Below are positions 35,201 through 50,200 of a stretch of 64,000 nucleotides of DNA, one piece after another. Under the pieces are notes generated by a model. It was not told the DNA's origin and made no database searches. It saw only the letters and a program-made list of their open reading frames with translations. A program made the position numbers and the translations under genes. Each line of letters begins with the position of its first letter. The stretch's first letter is position 1. Location: the NCBI GenBank assembly GCA_022494885.1, contig JAGVSM010000209.1, positions 186,001 to 250,000 of the forward strand, written 5' to 3'. This DNA is from Micrasema longulum (Eukaryota; Arthropoda; Insecta; Trichoptera; Brachycentridae).

Positions 35201-38200
35201 CAGTATCGCGTAAAAAACCCTTTAAAAAAGTATTCTAAAAGAAATTATAGTGAAAATGAATCGTGCTGGGATAGATTTCCTTGTATATAAATGTATTCGG
35301 AATTTCAAAAAAATTGTTTAATATTGTACTAGTTTTTCATGGCTTAAAAATACTTAGAAAAATCGTAACAAAGATTGTTCAATATCGCTGTCATAATATT
35401 ATGTTGTAAGTAAAAGAGCAATATATATATTCCAATAACGAAAAGTATAATTTATTTTTTTATTTCATTTAATTTATATATTCATTAAAAATTACACTCA
35501 TTAACTTATTAGGGCTTCTAAGGCCGTACCCGTGTTACGCCATAATAATTAACACGAATAAAAAATACATAGTAAAATAAATTGAATTATAAAAACTATG
35601 CAATAGAAAAACAATCCAGAAAAATAATGTATGAATAACATGAATAAAACCTACACTTATAAAATACCAACTAAACTATTTATTTTCAACAATGTTTTGA
35701 GTATGTCCTAATGCTTGCAGACTGGCTGGATTTTCTCCCTAAGGAGTTGTTCATATTTAAATTTGTTGCAACAGAGAGGGAAAACATTTTTGAGAAGGGA
35801 ATATGGGAGTCTAGGCATTTATAGGGCTTATGACTGTCATTTGTTGAATTAACTACTTAGTAAAATAAGAATTATAAAAAAATTGAAAAATTGTTTTCAG
35901 GCGTTGCCTAGTAGGTGAATCGGTTCAGCCGGATGAATCTCACCCACATGATAAAGCTTTTTTTTTTTTTTTTAATCAATAAATGGAAGAGTTGAAGAAA
36001 TGTGAACGTTCAAACATAGGTAGAATGGTGAATGTTACTCAGTGAGTAAAGTGGCCACTTAAACCAGCCCATAAGCCCGGTAAATGCTTAGACTCCCATA
36101 TTTTTATCTTAAAAAGGTTTTCCCTCTCTGTTGTAAAAAAAACAAATATTTTTTTCCTTAAAACCGTTTTGATTTATCATGTACATTTAATTATGTACCT
36201 ACCTACTTTTATGCAGAATTTTATATTAAGGTATGTCTGATTCTAGTCATATTATTTATATAATGTTTTGCAACACTTTTTTATTTTTGTTTATTAAATA
36301 AGTACCTTCTATGCATTACTTGTTATATTATAAACATTTTATACTAGTAAAGTAAAATCCCTCTGGGCGTATATAGATAATACAAAAAAAAAAAATTAAG
36401 AACGCAGAATATAATGAACGTTCGAACATAGTCGGAATGTCTCACAATATCAGAATTGATTACATAAACCAGCTAAAGACAGTTCATATGACCCTGAATT
36501 GGATAGGGAGATTATGTAAAATACTTATAGTGGAAATTGAAAATATTACAAATAAATTTAAAAGGCTAACTTACATATTCAAAACAATTTTAAAGTGAAA
36601 AATTTAATGAAAAGGACTATTAAAAAAAATGTTTCGTAATATTAAAAAAAAACTGTAGTTTCTTATGTTTAACTCAGTTTTATATCTTTAACTCAATCTT
36701 TATTCTTATTTTTCACTAAACTTAATCATTATTATTACTTAAATTGATTTTACACACTTATTTGACATAATTTATGAAAGATTGTGGAGTTCTATAATTG
36801 AGGATATATATAAAAAATGTCAGTAATGCTTACTTAAAAAATGTATATATTTTATGTCTCCTTGTTGAACTTCATATATACATACAGATGTACGGAAAGA
36901 AATTAAGTATTTGTAAAGGATTTAAAACAGCTGGTAATTCTTTTTTGTTTATTATGTTTTTGGTGCGTATTCTCACATTAAAAAAAATTATATTGTTAAG
37001 TGTCCTCAGCACGGGTTACTCCAGTGAAGAGACATTATTTTTAATACAAAAATATTGATAAAATAGTTAAAATTCGTAAAATATTGTATCATTACATTCT
37101 CAAAGAAATTCTCCGCTTCTTTCGATTTACAAATTCACGTAGAACTACATTTTTTATTGATTGCATATTTTTTTATTGCAATAGAGGGATGACAATTGAA
37201 TGCAACAATGAATATTAATTTTAAATGCCCGTAGGTATCGAAAGTCATGTGAGTAAAAGAAAAGAAGATGGTGACCCATAAATTAGATCGCCCTAGTAGA
37301 AACTTATAGTAGTTATATAATACTGGTTATGCTGTTATGTATCTCGAAATACCGTGACTAGTGACGGAGTTAATCGATTTATTAGTAAAACTTCTTAGGA
37401 TTTCACGGCCGTTCGGTTTTCGATTGTTTTTTTTGTAATTATTAGGCATCTACTATCGAACTTATTTTGTGAATACAGTTCTGTGTATTAAAGAACCCTG
37501 GACAATTGTTTTTAAATCGATGGTAAACTCTTTATGTGATAATTCTGACAGAAGAATCACGTGGAGATAAGTCCGCTTCGTAGTGTAGTTGTTGACGTTT
37601 TCGCCTACTACGCTTGAGGCCCTGAGTTTGATTCCTGGCGGGGTGGACGTAAAATATTGATTTTAAATTTCTCTGGACTGGCACCGAAAAGCACCTGCTC
37701 ACCTTATCTTCTATGAAATGAAAAATATCTACATACACTGCAATTGTAGTACCAATGCAGAGCCCTATACACCACTTGGTGTGGGTCATTGAGGTATATA
37801 ACTACTCGAACTCAACTTAACCTGCGGCCAATTGGCATATGTTTGATAGAACGGAATTTAGTCTGTTGCGAGCAGTCCCCGGCTACTTTTGAACTTTTGT
37901 CTGCTCGCAATTACTAAAATGCCTATATGTACGCTAAGATACTACACAAATCGATCTGGAAAAGCGATGGTATAATTTTTCACCGGTAAGTAATGTTCTT
38001 ATCTTAATCAATACTCGTCAAAAATAGTTTTGATGTCAAACAACGTCTCATGTAACCAATTCGTGAGTTATGTCTTGCCTCTGTCCTGTCCAGTTATTCA
38101 AACGTATATTAAAACAACAAGCAAAGGTGACGCGTATGCGGAAGGGAGCAACATACTGAATAGAAGTTACAGAAGACCGATATAAACAGTCCGTGCTTAT

Positions 38201-41200
38201 AAGCACTATATAGTTTATAAGCACTTATAGTTGTAACTATGCTACCTGTTTTGCTTGCCAAAGTCGATGTAAAATGACGTGACGGCACTTGCTCCCTCCG
38301 CTGGTCATTCCCTTTCCTTTGGGAATGACTTTTTAGCTCGGATTTGTATGGAATGTCATCTCTATATATCAAATATTAATGGTGCGGGTACGGAATTTCT
38401 GATAATACCATAGACTGGTCAAACCAGCTAATGACAGGTAACAAGTCTTCCACATTTCCTTCTTTAGTTAAATATCTACTGAAAATAATTGTGAAGCTAT
38501 GAAACAAACTTGGCTATCACCATTGTAGTCGATTTTTACCAAGTAAATCGATTTTTTTACTTCGATTGATCCATATAACCGTATGAGATTCTATTACTTT
38601 TACACTGTTTTCTTAGCAGAAATAAAGAAGATCGCTATGTTTAAACGGAATATTATTATGCAAAACATTATAAGCAGTTGTATTAACCAAAAATCTCAAA
38701 AGTGGCGGTGACTGGAAATAGCCATGTTTAGACTCGATCATATAACGTCAAGATAAGCCGGTAGAACATACCGAGGTAGATATAGTGCAGAAGTTAAGTA
38801 TACCGTCTCGGTATGTAACGGTTTGATGTGATAACTAAAGTAGTAATAAAAAATGGCATAAAGAAATGGATTGTTAGCCTACCTAGATGTTAACTCAAAT
38901 GTTACGATGAATAGCCTAAAATACTTTCAGATTATCAAATAATTGCATTATTTGATTGTTTAATCGATTATAATCGATAAAAGAATATTCGCACGTCACT
39001 ATTCCTGAGTATTTCTATCAAGGATTAAAGCGCAAAGTTTATCCTTTTGAAAGCGTGGGAGAGAAATTGTAAGGGAATGTTCCCAAGTTAGGGAGAAACT
39101 TAACATTTATTGGTAGATCCAATTTCATTAGTATTTGAGGGTAGAAACGAATCAATAAAAGGAATTATACATTAAGAAATGGGCCTAATATTTATTTATT
39201 TTGTTTGACACTTTATATACATATACAATATAAATATACATATAAGAGTGGGCATATTGCCTTAAGGCAATTTCTCCCTACCTACCCAAACCGTTCAGTT
39301 TGAGAAAATTATAAATACATGGACATATTGAATCTGACAATTTTATACAAAAATTAAAAACAAAGATTAACAAAATAAAAATATATAAAATGAAATAAAA
39401 AAAAACAATACTACGAAGAGTGGAGAGGGGATGGGAAGGAAAGAAGAAGGATAAAGGAAAATTTAAATATTTAGATAGTGACATTTCAATCTTGACTTAA
39501 ATATAAATAAAGAGGGGGCGTCTCTAACATTAGTGGGTAGGTTATTCCACAATCGAGCGGCTACTACTTTGAAAGAGGAGGCAAGAAAATTAGAGCGATG
39601 ACAGGGTATTAAAAGGGTTCTAGAACGAAGAGATAGTCCGTGTTGTGAAAGAGGTTGGATGAGCTCTCTCAGATAAACAGATTCTGATTAAATTTCAAAT
39701 ATTTTTTTCACCCTTAGCTGCATCTAATCGTGAAAAGCTCGATTAGGCTTAGGCGATAAAGCCCGTTGGTCAGTAAAGAAAAAGTCAAACTAAATAAGTC
39801 TGTGTCCCAGCTACTACTACTACTATCATGCCATTTTCCCGTAGGGGTAGGCAGAGAGAATAAATTGCAACACACGTCTATCCTGAAATTCATTCCGAGC
39901 TTTTTCCTCATTCATACGTCTTGTCATGTTCTTCGGTTCTGTCAGCTTTAAGACATGACAAGACTTAAGATTTCGGTTTATCTGATCATGCCACGTCTTT
40001 TTCGGTCGTCTTCATCCGAACTACTGTTTATTCTCGCCATATATATCTGTTTTATCATCATCTCGTCATCTATTCGTTTCCCAATCTCAGTAACCCTTGA
40101 TTAACTTTATCATTATATCTGTCTCAAATTGGCACTATCGCATGATTTCATCATTCGTAACCGTATTATACATTGATTTCGGTTCAGTTTCAAGCTCTTT
40201 GCATACTTCTATCCTCAGTTATGTAAAATCATAAGTATTTAAAGCTGTCAACTTTCTCGATCCTCTGTCCGTTATTATAGAGAGGCTGATCAAGGCCAGG
40301 ACAGGATTTGTTGCTCATAATTCTTTTTGGTATTAATAATAATACCAATCAAGAGTCTTTTTGGTATTAATATTAATACCAAGAGGTATCAAGAGTCTTT
40401 TTGGTATTAATATTAATTAATACCCAGACGAGTAGAGTTTTCCCTTTTTAGTTTTTATAGTTAGAGTTAAGTTTTTTAATAAAATATGTTGTTTTATTTT
40501 TTTCGTACATTTTCAAGAAACTTTTCCGTATTATTCAATAATATAATTTTTACCGCTCGTAAGAAAACATTTTTTGTTTCCAAATACCCGAAGGGCAGAA
40601 GTTCCACGTTATCCTTGATTACATAATTTCATAGAATAGAAAGAATCACATAAGGCATTTCACATTTTACTGGAACTGAACCCGCCAAATAGAGGAGGTC
40701 ATTTGCTAATTATTGAACCTTCCTTTCCTTAGCCAAAGTTCTGTAGTGTGTTTTCTTAATTTTTATCACTTTTTTGAGATTTTTCAAAAATTTGACCTAG
40801 CATTCAGAACATTTTTTTTTTCATTATTTTAGTAATTTTTTATTATTTTTTGGTAGTCATTAACATTTGTGATTAAAATACGTCGGAGCTTCCCTCAAAC
40901 TAAAGTTTTAAAAAAAGATATTAGGTACGCTTTAGAAAAAATGGTGACGAACTAGAGAACTAACTTAGAGTATAACTTATTAAAACACCGTAGTTTTTTT
41001 TTTATTTTAGGTTGAATTTTTATTTTTATTTTTTAAAGTACGTATACTTTTTAGACCTGTCATAAGTTTTTAATTCTTTGTTGAAATAAATTTAGATCAA
41101 ACAATAATAGCATTGTAAAAACGGCATTAAAATGTCTTGCTGAAGAGTGAAGATCTAGTTTGAATGTACAGCTTACCTTTTTTCATAGTTGACTAAACAC

Positions 41201-44200
41201 AAGCCTTCGCTTTTTTTATAAAAGCAACAATGTACTTATTTGAACCTAAATAGAACTTGAAAATACCTTTTTTGGTACAGTTATTCCAATTTTCACGGTT
41301 CAAATCATCGCTTATGAACAGTTTTTAGCTTGTTTGGTTAAAATAATCTGTGAATTAATTTTTTTTATAGGGTCAGTTTTTCAAACCAAATATTTAACAA
41401 ACTCGTAGTACTCTTGTTAGCTGGGCAATGTATAAAATATATAAATAAATAAATAAATCTGTTTAACGGTATAAGAGAGAGCACGAATATATAACTTATA
41501 ACAATAAAGACAGAAACGCTGTTCTGTGAATTCAGTAAGTTATTGGTAGTAAGCGGGAGTGCACGCTAGTTAAATGAACGGTTTATTTCAGATTTTAAAT
41601 TTATTTTGCCATAACAGTCCTAAATTATATGATTATTTTGATTAATTATGGAAAGGAATGATTTGACCGTAATTTTTTATTAACAAATTACCATAGGGAT
41701 GGAGAATACCTTAAATAAGGGAATATGGAAGTCCAGGACAAGTAATAAGCCCTGTAAATGCCTAGACTTCCATATTCCCTAATTTAAGGTATTCTCCAAC
41801 CTCTTGTAATTTGTTAATCTTAATGACTCCCGAGGGGGTAAAATCCAGTTTTTTGTCAACAAACATTTAAACAAACTCAAATATTGTGTATTTTTATGTC
41901 TGAACATCATAATATTCCGTCTTTTGCTTAATCCTAAAGGCATTTCTTAGCACAGCCTTTTAAGTGTTAAGATTTTTTTCCGAATTAAAACATTTTTTTT
42001 AGGACATACATCTTCATGTCGCACATACGATAAAATAAAGTCATGACTCAAGAACACAGAATTTTCAGGAGAGCCTGAAAACCAAAATACTTGCCTTTTT
42101 TGTAAATCTCTTCACCCTTTTAAGCAATACAGATGTGTCATATGTATATATAAAAACTATATTATATTTTTTTAAAAAAAGGTTGATTGTCATAAAAAAA
42201 TAGTTAAAATATGACAGCGATTTAGAATAGCTGTATTTAAATAAGTGGTAATGTAAGTGTGTCATAATACCATTAAGTGCTTGGGCATAATGGTGCGCGC
42301 GGTGAACTCAGACAAATGGTAAAGATGTGTTGTGTATGGACACTACGTATGGCCCAGCACTAAGAGGTTAAATCGTAAAGCTAGAATGATGCCAATTTTT
42401 TAGTATGTGTAAGATTTTTTATAATTCATCATATATATTTATCTCAAAATCAGTTTTTTTCAGTCTAGACTTCTTTACAGAAATGCGATGTGTAGGATTC
42501 AATCCATTGCCTTACGTAATTCACATTTTTAGGAGTGATTGAAAAACGGAGACCTAACTACATTACGTTTTGTTTAGAACCTGATTCAAATTCGTTGAGG
42601 CATTTTAACCTTCTGTTTCTGGTAAAGTACTCAAAAAGAAGAACAATTACTCGACTTACCTTTCGGTCGGATTTGGATCATTGCCACGGATTGTTTACAG
42701 TACTTAGTATTCTAGATGTCAATGACAGGTGTTATAAATAAACGGTAATTGTGATTTTATGCATAAAAAAAACAGGCAAAGAAGTCTGTTACTTCAATAA
42801 AACTATAGCTTGACGTTTACTCTACATAAGTGAAGAACATTTTTGAGAAAGGTATATGTAAGTCTAGGCATTTACAAGATTTTGGCCTGTTATCGGTTGG
42901 TTTAAGTGATATGTTCATAATTTTCTTAATGTGAAACTAGAGCATATACTATCGGAACATTTTTCTAATACCGGTATTTTTTTTATTACAATTTCAAATA
43001 TCGGAATTCCGGTACTTCGATATTTTTTCTAAATATCATATATTATTATTCTAAAAATGATTGATTGTATCTGTCATGTACGGGCCCGTTTCACACGTAG
43101 TGTGCCAATCCACTCGGTCCGGTAAAATTAGGGTGGTGGATAATTATTTATTATTTTCTTTTTTGGTTTTATTTATTTAGTTTCTCCTCGAAGGTGAAAA
43201 TTAATGATTGTTATTTACATCGTAGTACATATTCGACATCTTTAGTATTGTCCCGATATTTCTTTAAGTTAGGAAAAGGCTCACGTATCTCTACGATTTT
43301 TTGAGCAAGATATACCACAAAAGTCTATAAGTTTTTAAATCAATTGAGAAAAATACCGAGAATACACTTTAGTTATTGCAGTGCTACGGTGTTTTTTTCA
43401 TTTTTTAACAGTCAAATGAGAAAATACCACAAAAAATACTGCGCACTAAGAGCGTAAATAAAGTTTAAAAATTGTGGTTTTGCTCTCCTGCAAAATGGAC
43501 GATTTAGGCATACCACAGTGTACTTCTGGAGATGTGATTTATTTTATTTTTCCACCTGTTGACTTTTGTGAACTCACCGGATAGTTAAGTCACTATTTTG
43601 CGATTATTAAAACTGACATCACCAAACACTGCATTTAGTTTTGCATAATTCTTCAATTAATTAATAATATTGTGGGTATTTTTGCTTTAATCTTTTTAAG
43701 TAATTAAAAAAATATATATATTTTAACTTGATTGTTCATAGTTGTCTTTTTCAATAGGCAAGCATGTATTGAAAAAGATTTTACTTAAAAATATCGGAGA
43801 ACTTAATGAATTTTTTTTATATCCATAAAAAATAAACACTTTTGAGTTTTTTAATACATGGATGGTTCAGAATAAGAAAAATCCTCCGTATAGTTGCGGC
43901 TTAAGTGACGTCAGGAGATACGTCACTGAGTCGTTCAACAATTTTACAAAGAGCCCTATAAAAGGGTAACCACTCTTAAAATGAAAAATGGTCATAATAC
44001 ATTATAAAGTTCTAAAAAAATATCAAGGAAAATGTTGAATAAACTATTTGATATGTAAATCAGACTTTAGAATGAGCTTTTTCTTCAGATGTAAAATGCA
44101 CCTTATATCTTATTTTTATTTATTTATTTATAGAACCTCAGAATAATTACGCTATAGAGCTGCCCGTACGGGCAAAAATCATTCTAGGATTATCAATCAC

Positions 44201-47200
44201 GAAACTATAGATTACAGCAAAACAATAGGTCGTAGGTATTCAGGTCAAGAATCGCAAGCGCAGTGACGGAATCGTCCGTTACACGTCTGTTGTTAAACCA
44301 AAAAATAAAAATACAAATTTCCAACGCTTTTGTTTTATGCAAAACAAGCAAACCATCAGGCCGTTTCCTAGTAAGGGTAGGCAGAGAGAATAGAGCCCCA
44401 CATTACTTTCGCGCTTCCTCTACATTCATACATCTTCTCATGCACGCGCCGATAATTCCAACTTTTAACATGTCCGTCTTCAAGCATTTGTTGGATTTGG
44501 TCATTCCATGTCTTTCTCGGTCTTCCTCTATTTCTGCATCCATCAGCATTCGCATCGTGATAATTTTTAGCCGTTTTTTTGCTGTCCATTCACTCTACAT
44601 GTCCAAACCAACGCAGAGCTCCTTTTTTTGTCGTTAATGCTTATCTCAACCTTACATAATGTATGGATCTCGACACTCGATCTAGCATTTAGTCCACTTT
44701 TATCCCTGTTTTTCCAAGTCAATACTTCGCTCCCGTACATCAAGATCGGGACCAGGACTCCATTGTGAACTGCTAATTTTGCCTCTTGTGACAAAAATTT
44801 ATTTGCCAAAGCTGATTTAAGTGCACCGTTCACTCTGTTTCCGGCACTCGCCTTCCTTTTAATATCTTTCTCAGTCGTTTCATCCCTAGTAAACATACTT
44901 CCCAGATACACAAATTCCTCTACTAGTTTTAGTGTAACCCCATTCACAGTGATTTCACATTTCGTCATGCTTTCATTTCTTTCAAAAACCATCACATTCG
45001 ATTTATCGACATTCATTAGAAAATCACTTCCCTCGCATACATCGTGGACCTTTGTTACCAAAATTGCAGTTCCTCTTTGTTGTTAGCAAGAAGCACGGCA
45101 TCATCAGCATACAAAATACAGTTAAACCACTCATTTTTGCTACCATTCTTAAGTCTTTCAGTTCTGCTTCAGATAGAAATGGCGTAACTACAGCTGTAGC
45201 GCATTTTTACTCTGAGAATGTACCCTTATCCTCGTTTTTGTATACTTTTAAACAGCGTGTTTATAATTGAAATTTTCACACGTGAATATTATATTTATGC
45301 GTAGTAAAAATAAATAAATCTTTTTAAAATACATCAGTGTCATTATACCTACATAATATTCACCAGGTAAGTTCATGTATTATTATCTAATACAAGATGA
45401 GGCCCTCATACCATAACTTTACGCTTTGGTATCATTTTTGACAGGCATGAAGCGGGTGGCGGATTAGCATTGTTATACTAACCCCGTTTCTGGAAAGTCG
45501 AGATACGTTTGGTATTATCAGCTTTGTTCCGAGGATTATCCCGACTGAAAGAAAGTTTTGATATTCACAAAACCTCTCAATTTTTTCAACAGCTGAATTA
45601 ATTTTAGGCGAGAGTACTTAATAATGTCAGAAGGCAAAGATCATAGGATACATTTTGTAAGATACTTGTCAGTAAAATAATGGAATTAATTTGATTATTA
45701 TGATACTATTATATTAAGAAAAAAAAGAATTTGCGATCGATTTTAATCAACACATTGACATTAAGGACTCAACAATGCTGCCTGCAGGGCCATGGTGAAA
45801 AAAAAATTCATCACTTTTATCATATTCTTTTTCAATTCACGCTTTTTTTTGTTGATGTATTTTGAATTTCACATCAGATAAATTTCCCATTTTTTGTGCA
45901 ACATAAATATATCCCACATATTTTTTTCGGGACGAAAATAAGAAATATCATTTTTATGGAGTGCATTTGAGAACGTTGATGGAGATAGTTTGCACCAATC
46001 GTTTATTTAAAAATTATACACAGCTGCAAAGATATTTTTTATTTGTAAAAATAAAAAATCTAATTGAAAACAGTAGAAATGAACAAGACGCGCGAATATT
46101 GACAAATTTAAATTTAACATTGCTGGAAACAAAAGAGTTTCGAATAATTGCATTTTTATTTGTTTTATTCAGGAAACTTTTACACAGTTAGACTTAACTC
46201 TAATGGACCAGTGAAGTTTCCATATTATATTATAATTATATCAATGAAAGTACAAAAACAAGAAGGAAAAAACATAAATGAAGTTATTTAAAAATTTTAA
46301 CTAACGTAAAAAAAATTATTGAAAAGTTTGTAGTATTTACAAATAAAAAAAATATTAAAAATGAAAAAAAAAAATTTTTTTTATGAAAGGAATTAAAAAT
46401 TAAGAATCATAATAAAAAATGAAAAACATGCTCAGATGAAAAAAAAACATTAAAAAAAAACATGTAATAAATTAAGTACAAAAAAGAGAAGGAAAAAAAA
46501 TATATAAACGGATGACTTCTGAACGTGATGGGGTTTGGAGGTTGGTATTTTGCGGTTTTATCACCTAAAACTATTTTAGGCATTTTTGAGGTTTTCACCC
46601 GAGATGTAAAATAATTTAAACTTTCAAATGGGATTCAAATCTCATTTTTGGCAAAAAAGCAAGTTAGGAGTTTTACAGTCTAGGGTGACAACATTGATGT
46701 GTAAACACCCTGCTAGGAATCTAACACAGGACCTCAAGAATGGTAGGCGAACACGCCAATCACTTCATAAAAAGGCGGACTTATCTTTACTCGATTTACT
46801 CATTCAGTATTTTTACCCGAGAGCAGCTATCGAGTCGAAAATACTCCTACAGGTTCTTTTAATATTTCACACACAAACGTGTAAACATAACATAAAGTTA
46901 TAATTTTTTTTTTTTTTTCATAAGATATAAGCAATTTAATTGTGTAATTTTTTGTGAATGCAGAAAATTAATAGGCTGTGATAAGTTTAGTTACACTAAT
47001 GTAGTGCTCTTTGCACCATACGGTGCGGGTAGGGGTAAGATGATTGATGATGATGACGAATCTGATTATTTACATAGAATTAATTATAATGATAACATCA
47101 GACGCTGTAGTTTTTGTGGGCATTTTTTCCAATTAATGTTAGCTTAATTTTAAGATTTATTTTTCTAAAGTGTATGTTTTCTATGTAAATAATATATGAA

Positions 47201-50200
47201 TGAAAAAATAAACAAATAATAAAAAAAACAGAAAAAAATAAATAAAAAAAAGAAAAAAATAATATCTCAAGCAAAACGATTTAACACGGGTTTAAACAAT
47301 CGTGGATAATTAATTGAAGGTTACGACTAAAAATACCGGCTGATTTCCTGATGTTAAAAATGTCCTAATTACTTGCACACTTTTTTGCAATATTATTGTA
47401 ATAAAAACATCACAAAGCAATCTGTTGTATCAGTGACAGTTAACCTTTTTAACCCTTGCAGCCCGGATGTCCATTCAAATACAGACGAAATTCAAGATTA
47501 ATTTATTATTATTATTATTATGGATAACTTATAAAGCGCCATTTTCGTAACAAAATACCTCAAGGGCGCTTTACATAGTGATTCTTTTAAATTTGTAATT
47601 TAATTAAAATAATTTATTTTGTTGTCACATGCTACGGATTTATTCAAATGATTTAGAGAACAAGTGGGTTTTAAGTTTTTTCTGAAACTCTCGCACCTAC
47701 AAAAATTTAAAAGCAACGAGTAGGTTTTTAGATTACTGGTATATCTACGAACGTATCTATTTTTTTCAGCGTATACTGGCAGTCAAAAAAGTTTTTTTTA
47801 GTTTGACAGCAGGGTTTTGGCCGGTTTGTTTGTATTGGAGCGAATTCCTGTCGATCATCGAAATTATATTTTTTCTTCTTACGGTACCTTGTCAGGTCCC
47901 CCCGACGTTGGCGATCACTACAGCGAAAGCATCTGCGCTACTCTTATATTCCCCAACCGGGACAACTGTTTGTTGGATGTACTCGTTATAGTGATTTCTG
48001 GGAAAAGATGACCAGACTGGTTTCCCGTTACCTTCTCTGGTGGATTTTTCAGTCGGGGTTACTTTCCCTTAGCTGGTTGTTTTTAGTTTCTAGGCGCCAG
48101 AAATTCGTCTTTTATCCTCTCGTTGTCTGCTGTGATCACACCGTTATGAGTGTGATCCCACTGCCCAGGGTTCGCGACGTGAACGCTAACGAGTTGGACT
48201 AGTCAGTAGTGTTGCCGGTGGAATGCAACTGTGCGTTCGCAGCATTTTATAGAATTACACAATCCAACAAGATCTGACTCACTGCTACGACACTGACAGT
48301 TCGAACCCTAAATTGTATTTTACACGTTTCATGATATTTGTCGATCAATTATCAGTTTGAGAGTCAGTATTCATTAATCATCATTATTATCATTCCCTTT
48401 CTGCACCGAATGGTGCATAGGGCACTGAATTGGTACACCAATCGCAGCATGTCTCAATATTTTTTTTGTTACACGAAGGTAAGGTGACCAGTCTTACGAC
48501 TCCGGTAAAAACACCCTTTTAAACATTATTTCATTTCAATCATGTTGAGAATCGAACCGGAGACCTTTTGCAAGGCAGGCAAATGCACTGAACATTACAC
48601 CACGAGGCCGACTGAATGATAAATAATTTAAATAGTACAAAAATAAAAATAAGTACCTAAAGTAATCAACTTATTTCCTTATAATTCACAGACATACATA
48701 CATACATAATTTAATACACAAAGAATTCAATATAGCATCAATAAAGTAAAATATAATGTTTTTAAAAAAAGGGATATTTGTATAAAAAATTAACATTATT
48801 TAAAATACAAAATACACAAATTTATACATTTTCGTACAGTATATTTGATTTCACTTTATAGGTTATTGAAGATAACTTTCTATTGTAATCGGGGCCCAGA
48901 GGAACAGTAAATATTTTTATTTTGGGGGCATTTTCTTTTGGTAGTAAAGGATTTTTAAGAAAATAGAAAACAATTTATGGTACAACGGGGTTTGAACGTC
49001 GGATTGTAGATAAGGAAATTATGTTGACGATAACCGTTAAATTGATTTTAAAGGCACTTACTGTGAATGTAAGCAGTTTTAAAACTTTGTATCCCGGAGC
49101 CGTGTAAAAATGTGATTATATAACTACGTGTTGTGTTTTGGTCCTGTGTTTTCACGTGGTTTATCAGCTGTTAAAAAAGTGCATTTTGTAGACTTCTAGT
49201 GACTTTTATAAGTTATTATAATGACGTGTTTACACGGCTCGGGGATACAAAGCACAATAAAAGGAGTGAGACCCTGTATATGTACGAACATTGCAATGTG
49301 GCTCTCTCAATAGAGCCAATGTTGGCAAAACTATCAAACAAAATTGTTTAAAATAAATGTGAGAAGTTTCAATTGATTAAACCCAGTATTTTCATAATTA
49401 AAACACTTTTAAGAAACCCTTCACAAAGCATTAAATTTCACAAAAATGGGCCGGGCACAAGGTAAATTCTACGTGTATTTGGCCGGTGCTCAAAGTGTTA
49501 AGAGTTTTTTTAATTTTAAATACACTTCAGAATAATGGCTTGCGGGTTAGATTAAAATGCACCTTTGTACAAGCATTACTACTACCCATTTTAGATTACG
49601 CTGATGTTTCCATGACTGATTTAATCTGTGAGCAACTAGATAAACTTGAACGACTTCAGAATACATGCATAAGGCACATTTTTGGTCTTGGGAAATATGA
49701 CCACATTTCTGATTATCGTAGGCAACTGGCTCAAAATTAGACAGCGGAGAGACTATCACTCCCTCTCACTTCTGTTCAATGTACTTCAAAGTCCTAACGC
49801 TCCTATATACCTGCGTGATAAATTTCAACGCTTATCAGTTCACGGTTTACCTCTTCGTTCTAATTCTCAAGGCACTCTCTTAATACCCATCCACAATTCC
49901 TCTTTCTTCTCTAACTCATATAGTGTCCATGCGGCTCGACTGTGGAATCATCTTCTATCCACCATCAAAGATGTTACTACATTATCTCTGTTTAAATCAC
50001 GTCTGAAGAAACATCTCCTTTCTCTTCCTTGATCTTTCCTCCTTTCCTCCTTTCCTCTTTCCTCCTTTTTCCCTTTTCCCATTGAGTAATAGTTTTGATT
50101 TATGGTAATTTATTAAGTTTATTTCTATTTTAATATATCTTTAGCTTTTTAATATTTTTTTCTATCGATATGTTCTGTAACTTGAATTATAAAAATAAAA

